Shown piece by piece: positions 7,211-11,098 of a stretch of DNA of 11,098 bases. How positions within the stretch are numbered: the first letter of the stretch is position 1; each line of letters opens with the position of its first letter. The stretch is taken from the NCBI GenBank assembly GCA_017959485.1, contig JAGDAM010000041.1, positions 1-11,098 of the forward strand, in the 5' to 3' direction. Below the pieces are notes generated by a model that was not told the DNA's origin, searched no databases, and saw only the letters and a list, made by a program, of their open reading frames with translations. A program made the translations under genes and the position numbers. Source of the DNA: Clostridia bacterium. GTDB lineage: Bacteria > Bacillota_A > Clostridia > Oscillospirales > CAG-272.

Positions 7211-9448
7211 ATGCCAGACTCCCTTCTCCGCACGCTCACACCGCTGAAAAACAAGGTCTGCTCCTTCCCGTACATACCTACCGGATGGCAGACCTTTATC
7301 TTCCGCACGTTCGGACGGATCACGCCCGAAAGAATCGCGCGTATACTCGGGTCCGATCCCGAAACGGTCCTCCGCGAGGCGCGGCGGATGGGTATCTCCG
7401 GCCCGCCGGCGGACGCGGAAACCGAGGCGCTCTGGCTGAGCCGCGGATACGTGACGCTGATCCGCGACAGCTGGCACCTGCTCGACTTCGCGCAGATCTG
7501 CGAACTTCTCTCCAAAAGCGAACGGGAACTCGCCTATATACTCAAAGAAGACGATTTTCTCCACGTCAAGCTCGGCTCCTTCAAGCCCGACGTCCCCCCT
7601 CTCGCCTGCCTGCCGCTTGACGGCGTTCAGCTTGAAAAAACCGGGCGGATGAAAGAGCGCCTGGCCGTAATATACTCATCCGTGGAGCCGGAAACTGTCC
7701 GTCCCTTCGACTTCGCGCCTATGTTCGGACGGCTGTCAGGCAATTCAGCTATGCGTAAAAAGAGCGCCGGAGTCCGTCTCGTCTACTCCTATTGCTCGAT
7801 TTACGGAGATCCCTTCCTATCCGATCCCGATTACGGCTTCTCCGACGAAATGCTCGAGGCGTACTCGCGTGCGGGAGTGACCGGCGTCTGGTGCCAGGCG
7901 GTGCTTTACCGGATAGCTCCCTACCCGTTTCTCCCTTCTCTTTCGGAGGGCTGGGAAAAGCGCCTCGCCGGCCTGCGGAAACTGACCGAGCGTCTGGCGC
8001 GCCACGGACTCGATCTCTGGCTTTATCTCAACGAACCCCGCGCGCTGCCTTCGGAATTCTTCGCGGACGGATTGCACGACGCGATAAAGGGGCACACGCG
8101 CGGCGCGCTGACGTCTTTATGCGTCTCTTCCCTTCCGGTCCGGGAGTATCTTTACGGCACCGCGGCCTTCATCGCGCGGCAGGTGCCGCTTCTCGGCGGT
8201 TTTATGACGATCTCGGGATCGGAAAATCTTACTCACTGCTGCAGCCACACCGAGCACCCGGACGACTGTCCGCGCTGCTCAAAGAGAGATTACGCCGACG
8301 TTACCGCAGAATGCAGCAATCTGCTGTACCGCGGAGCGGCTTCGGTCAATCCCGATTTCGGAATGATTGCCTGGACCTGGGGATGGCCGGACGGCAGGGT
8401 TCCGGACGTCATCGACCGGCTCGACGGCAATATAACCGTCAGCGAGGTCTCTGAGCACGGAAAAAGAAAAACGCTGAACGGGGTCGAAACCTCGGTCAGC
8501 GATTATTCGATATCCGTCGTCGGCCCCGGGGAGCATGCTCTCGGCACCTGGCGGAAAGCCGCGGCGAACGGACGCGGAATCTGCGCCAAGACGCAGCTGA
8601 ACTGCAGCTGGGAATGCTCGACGGTTCCGATGCTTCCGGTATTCGACACCGTTGCAAAGCATCTGTGCGCACTGCGGCGCGAGGGAGTCGACAGTCTTAT
8701 CCTGAGCTGGACGGTCGGCGGCTATCCCTCTCCGACCTTTGAGCTGGCGCGGATCATAAACGAGGACGGAATCACCGACGAAACCCTGGCGCTCGATCTC
8801 TTTTATTCCCGGTTTTTCCCAGACGGATGCCGCGGAAAAGTGCGTGACGCGGTACGCCTCTTCTGCGAGGCGTTTGACAGCTTCCCCTTCCATTTAAGAG
8901 TCCTGTACAAAGGCCCGCAGCAGACCGGGCCCGCCAATCCTCTGCGGCTTGAACCGACGGGGATGTCGGCCACCATGACCGGCTGGCCCTACGACGACGC
9001 CGAATCCTGGCGAGGCATCTTTCCGGCAGACGTCTTCGAAGACCTCCTCAAAAAACTGTCCGACAGGTGGCGGGAAGGTCTGGATATACTCGGCAGCATA
9101 CCGGCATCCGGCGGAACCGTTTCAGACGTCATAGACTGCTCCGAGGCGGCGTACTGCTGCTTCAGATCATCGTACGTTCAGTTCCGCTTCAACCGGCTGC
9201 GCGGCCGCGCGGATGAGAACCGGGACGAACTGATCGCTCTCGCCCGCGAGGAAAGGGAGCTCGCGATCCGTCTCGCGAACCTGCAGGGACGCAATCCCTG
9301 CATAGGTTTCGAATCGACCAACCACTATTTCTTCACGAGATCATCTCTCGCCGAAGCGGCTCTCTCCTGCGACGAAGTAATCGACCGGCTGAGCGGACAG
9401 GAGCGGATCACTTCTCCAGATACAGCGTCTCGTACTGTTTCAGTTTAA
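7211..9448 (+). CDS. Uncharacterised large protein, putative TIM-barrel glycosidase
   Basis: This is a 745-residue cytoplasmic protein that I cannot assign to a named family. Residues about 35-62 (ITPERIARILGSDPETVLRE) and about 88-121 (LLDFAQICELLSKSERELAYIL, then EDDFLHVKLG) look like two helix-turn-helix-type helical segments. From about 187 to 520 the pattern of strands and helices suggests a TIM barrel: DLWLYLNEPRALP (268-280), FMTISGSENLTHCC (331-344) with a possible catalytic Glu, IAWTWGWPDG (386-395) and LILSWTVGGY. The segment THCCSHTEHPDDCPRC (341-356) is rich in Cys and His, like a metal site, and loosely recalls the Cys-rich stretch of DUF4838/GH163-type enzymes. A mostly helical C-terminal region follows. 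The start at 7211 follows GAGG with a longish 10-base spacing. It sits 69 bp behind the GH38 gene with no promoter between, so a related glycan-processing job is likely. The last 41 bp overlap the convergent GH39 gene. Confidence 0.72.
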   Translation: MPDSLLRTLTPLKNKVCSFPYIPTGWQTFIFRTFGRITPERIARILGSDPETVLREARRMGISGPPADAETEALWLSRGYVTLIRDSWHLLDFAQICELLSKSERELAYILKEDDFLHVKLGSFKPDVPPLACLPLDGVQLEKTGRMKERLAVIYSSVEPETVRPFDFAPMFGRLSGNSAMRKKSAGVRLVYSYCSIYGDPFLSDPDYGFSDEMLEAYSRAGVTGVWCQAVLYRIAPYPFLPSLSEGWEKRLAGLRKLTERLARHGLDLWLYLNEPRALPSEFFADGLHDAIKGHTRGALTSLCVSSLPVREYLYGTAAFIARQVPLLGGFMTISGSENLTHCCSHTEHPDDCPRCSKRDYADVTAECSNLLYRGAASVNPDFGMIAWTWGWPDGRVPDVIDRLDGNITVSEVSEHGKRKTLNGVETSVSDYSISVVGPGEHALGTWRKAAANGRGICAKTQLNCSWECSTVPMLPVFDTVAKHLCALRREGVDSLILSWTVGGYPSPTFELARIINEDGITDETLALDLFYSRFFPDGCRGKVRDAVRLFCEAFDSFPFHLRVLYKGPQQTGPANPLRLEPTGMSATMTGWPYDDAESWRGIFPADVFEDLLKKLSDRWREGLDILGSIPASGGTVSDVIDCSEAAYCCFRSSYVQFRFNRLRGRADENRDELIALAREERELAIRLANLQGRNPCIGFESTNHYFFTRSSLAEAALSCDEVIDRLSGQERITSPDTASRTVSV

Positions 9449-10745
9449 GGCAACGCGTATTTTTGTGCGTCTCGGTCATCGGATGGCTTTCGTCTATCCT
9501 GTACACCCTGTACCCGCTTCCGAGATCGGTTTCGACCGTCTTTTCCTCACCGATGTTGGCGATCAGTATCCCGCGGGTTTTCCCGTCGGTCGCGGCCAGC
9601 GCGTAAAGGCCGTCGTTGCCGCTTCCCGTCACTTCGATCGCGTTCCCGAGCCGGTACAGCTTTCCGAACGCCTTGAATGAATAATAGGTGCAGTAGGGCT
9701 GTTCCGACATCGGATCGAAAAGACCCCCGTAAACGCTCAGCCCGAGGCGGGCGTCGTAATAGCACATCACGCTCATCCTGGTCGCGTGCATCGCGATCAT
9801 CATCGCGGCGACGTCGGCCGCGGCCTTCGTCGTCCCGCGGGTCTCGCGCGTCCGGTCGGTATTCCACTCGTTAAGATGAATCTCGACGTCGGTAAACCCG
9901 TATTCGGCGAGCAGCTCCTCGGCGTACTTCTGGATCTTCGTCGTCAGGCGAACGTCCATATAGCTGTGGTGCGAGAAGAAATCGAGAGGCAGCCGGTCGC
10001 GTTTTACACGTTCGAGAAAACCGCGCAGGAAGCGCGTGTGATAAATCGCCCGCTCCTCCCAGTGTGTGACCTCGTGCGGCTGCCGGTATTTTTCCGATTC
10101 TCTCATATAACCGAGATACAGCCCGGTGTTAGAGTATCCGCCGACCTTTATCGAGTCGCCGAAGCACTTCTTCAGATGCAAGGACGCCGCCGCGTAAAGA
10201 TCGTAGTACTGCTCCTTCGTGCCCTTCCACATATTGTTCAGTTCGATCGATTCCTCGTTGTCCGGTTCGTTCCAGATCTCCCAGTAGGTGATTCCGAAAC
10301 GAAAGCCGTCCGCCCAGCCCTCGTTGTAATGCCTGACGACGTGCTCGCAGATCCTCGCCCACTTTCCGGGATCCTTCGGCGGAAAGATCCTGTACGCCTT
10401 TATCTTATGGGCGTTTTCGATGGTCACTCCGAGCCGGAAATAGGGTTCGATCCCGCTCTCGACCATCTTTGAGAGCAGCACGTCGGTAAAGGCAAAGTCG
10501 TATGACGCGGGATCGTTTTCGTCTGCGTCAAAATCGCGGAACAGATTCGGAATATCGACGAACAGATTCTCTCCGAAACATCCGCCGGTGTCGTGAAGAC
10601 GCGAATAGGGTATGTTCGCCTCGGTCAGCCAGTGGAACATCGACGAGTCGATACCGTTGTCCCCGACGTCGAAAGGCGGCTGCCCGACTCCGTGCATCGG
10701 CTTGATCCTGCCCGCGGTTTTTCCGAAATCAAAAGACAGTTGCAT
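9408..10745 (-). CDS. GH39-like glycosidase (beta-xylosidase / alpha-L-iduronidase type)
   Basis: This encodes a 445-residue clan GH-A retaining glycosidase. The acid/base glutamate is E160 in YWEIWNEPD and the nucleophile is E293 in IHLNEWNTD, the spacing and context expected for family GH39, whose known activities include beta-xylosidase and alpha-L-iduronidase. A (beta/alpha)8 barrel occupies roughly 10-340 and a small C-terminal beta domain follows. No signal peptide is present, so it should act on imported oligosaccharides. The start at 10745 is chosen for AGGAGG nine bases upstream; the longer frame beginning at 10811 has no ribosome binding site and is only about 14 bases from the predicted transcription start. 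It is transcribed alone from its own promoter, converging on the 745-residue protein gene and overlapping it by 41 bp. GH30 or another GH-A family is a less likely alternative, and the exact substrate is not deducible. Confidence 0.88.
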   Translation of the reverse strand: MQLSFDFGKTAGRIKPMHGVGQPPFDVGDNGIDSSMFHWLTEANIPYSRLHDTGGCFGENLFVDIPNLFRDFDADENDPASYDFAFTDVLLSKMVESGIEPYFRLGVTIENAHKIKAYRIFPPKDPGKWARICEHVVRHYNEGWADGFRFGITYWEIWNEPDNEESIELNNMWKGTKEQYYDLYAAASLHLKKCFGDSIKVGGYSNTGLYLGYMRESEKYRQPHEVTHWEERAIYHTRFLRGFLERVKRDRLPLDFFSHHSYMDVRLTTKIQKYAEELLAEYGFTDVEIHLNEWNTDRTRETRGTTKAAADVAAMMIAMHATRMSVMCYYDARLGLSVYGGLFDPMSEQPYCTYYSFKAFGKLYRLGNAIEVTGSGNDGLYALAATDGKTRGILIANIGEEKTVETDLGSGYRVYRIDESHPMTETHKNTRCLKLKQYETLYLEK

Positions 10746-10761
10746 TATCGTTTTCCTCCTG

Positions 10762-10775
10762 TCCGGCAGACCGGA
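10762..10775 (-). promoter_or_regulatory. Small leader hairpin next to the GH39 ribosome binding site
   Basis: On the minus strand TCCGG and CCGGA pair around TCTG and end one base before AGGAGG (10760-10755). The hairpin is short (5 bp, GC-rich) and sits in a GC-rich leader of about 80 nt. It could modulate ribosome access, but no known riboswitch pattern is recognised. Confidence 0.35.
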
Positions 10776-10831
10776 ATTCTCCGCCGGCCGCCGGAAACTT
10801 GCGCAATACATAAGGTGCTGCTGTGTATTAT

Positions 10832-10861
10832 ATTATAAGCCAAACCGCCCGACACTGTCAA
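10832..10861 (-). promoter_or_regulatory. Sigma-A promoter of the GH39 gene
   Basis: On the minus strand TTGACA (10861-10856) and TATAAT (10837-10832) match consensus with an 18-bp spacer. Transcription would begin near 10825, giving a leader of about 80 nt. The -35 box overlaps the end of a small dyad AACGCGTT (10860-10867), a possible repressor contact. Confidence 0.85.
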
Positions 10862-10868
10862 CGCGTTT

Positions 10869-10882
10869 TTGAGCCGGCTCAA
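10869..10882. promoter_or_regulatory. 14-bp perfect palindrome upstream of the GH39 promoter
   Basis: TTGAGCCGGCTCAA is its own reverse complement. Its centre lies about 50 bp upstream of the predicted GH39 transcription start and about 30 bp upstream of the first rightward -35 box of the tRNA region. This position suits an activator or repressor site between divergent promoters. No match to a specific regulator is claimed. Confidence 0.4.
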
Positions 10883-10904
10883 GGACGCGCTTCCGGCGAA
10901 CGTC

Positions 10905-10933
10905 TTGACTTTTATCTGCAGATATGGTACGAT
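10905..10933 (+). promoter_or_regulatory. Weaker distal promoter upstream of the tRNA
   Basis: TTGACT (10905-10910) and TACGAT (10928-10933) are 17 bp apart. The -35 box has one mismatch and the -10 box has two. It would give a tRNA precursor with about 85 nt of leader. It may be a second tandem promoter or chance similarity. Confidence 0.35.
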
Positions 10934-10954
10934 TGTAAAAACACATTTTTATGA

Positions 10955-10983
10955 TTGACATTTCAACGGAATTGTGCTATACT
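10955..10983 (+). promoter_or_regulatory. Strong proximal promoter of tRNA-Ala
   Basis: TTGACA (10955-10960) and TATACT (10978-10983) are separated by 17 bp, and a TG one base before the -10 box makes it an extended -10 promoter. Transcription should start near 10990, about 35 nt before the mature tRNA 5' end. The strength is typical of stable-RNA genes. Confidence 0.88.
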
Positions 10984-10989
10984 ATTTAA

Positions 10990-11018
10990 GCTGTCTTGCG
11001 GATCGACCGCAAAACAGC
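10990..11018 (+). other. Stem-loop in the pre-tRNA 5' leader
   Basis: GCTGT and TTGCGG (10990-11001) pair with CCGCAA and ACAGC (11007-11018), interrupted by one C/A mismatch, around the loop ATCGA. It begins at the predicted transcription start and ends six bases before the tRNA. No T-tract follows, so it is not a terminator; it would fold in the leader removed by RNase P. Confidence 0.6.
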
Positions 11019-11024
11019 CGATAC

Positions 11025-11097
11025 GGGGGTGTAGCTCAGTTGGGAGAGCGCCGCGTTCGCAACGCGGAGGTCATGGGTTCGAATCCCACCATCTCCA
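11025..11097 (+). tRNA. tRNA-Ala (anticodon CGC)
   Basis: A full cloverleaf is visible. The acceptor stem is GGGGGTG with CATCTCC, including the G3-U70 pair that defines alanine tRNAs. The D stem is GCTC/GAGC, the anticodon stem CCGCG/CGCGG around the loop TTCGCAA (anticodon CGC at 11058-11060, reading GCG), and the T arm ATGGG-TTCGAAT-CCCAC, whose outermost pair 49-65 is an A-C mismatch. The discriminator A is at 11097. Base 11098 is C, probably the first base of an encoded CCA cut off by the window edge. Confidence 0.95.
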
Positions 11098-11098
11098 C

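Noticed and set aside
7792..8454. 220-codon alternative frame within the 745-residue gene, and 9786-10472 opposite GH39
   Set aside because: Arg-rich translations typical of shifted GC-rich frames, overlapping genes with better support.
10746..10811. 22-residue N-terminal extension of the GH39 protein
   Set aside because: No ribosome binding site at 10811, and AGGAGG is correctly spaced for 10745; the extension is not similar to any GH39 start or signal peptide.
10746..10825. Riboswitch in the GH39 leader
   Set aside because: Only about 80 nt, with no conserved aptamer core that I recognise; just a 5-bp hairpin near the ribosome binding site.

Overview
The window looks like chromosomal DNA from a Gram-positive, GC-rich (high-50s % by eye) member of the Clostridia, probably a gut or other anaerobic carbohydrate user. 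The grounds are near-perfect TTGACA/TATAAT promoters, strong purine-rich ribosome binding sites, TTG start codons, a lipobox lipoprotein, a SpoVK/CbxX-type AAA+ protein, and compact palindromic repeats of the kind scattered through Clostridia genomes. The lineage is an inference; no marker gene here fixes it.

Layout. Bases 1-319 are noncoding and packed with short palindromes, including a 16-bp perfect inverted repeat with a 2-nt loop and a second block sharing the sequence CGACGGATGAGGCG. A leftward operon then occupies 320-3927. In transcription order it encodes a lipoprotein with two apparently duplicated alpha/beta halves, a PHP-family metal-dependent phosphoesterase, and a 647-residue AAA+ protein whose first half looks like a decayed AAA-type module. 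It starts from a consensus promoter (TTGACA-17-TATAAT) at 3950-3978. Back to back with it, a second strong promoter (TTGACA-17-TATACT) at 4027-4055 drives a rightward unit: a cytoplasmic GH38 alpha-mannosidase (4085-7141), a 14-bp intercistronic hairpin, and a 745-residue protein (7211-9448) that looks like an uncharacterised TIM-barrel glycosidase with two helix-turn-helix-like segments at its N-terminus. Converging on it, and overlapping it tail to tail by 41 bp, is a leftward GH39-like glycosidase (9408-10745). That gene has its own promoter, an upstream 14-bp palindrome and a small hairpin next to its ribosome binding site. At the right edge lies tRNA-Ala(CGC) with two candidate promoters and a structured leader; the window ends in or just after the tRNA.

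Function. The rightward pair and the GH39 gene form a small locus for breaking down imported mannose-containing and xylose- or uronate-like oligosaccharides inside the cell, since none of the three enzymes has a signal peptide. No transporter or sugar regulator is in view. The leftward lipoprotein-PHP-AAA+ operon is the least explained part. Its three products are co-transcribed and act in different compartments, and I do not recognise the combination as a named system.
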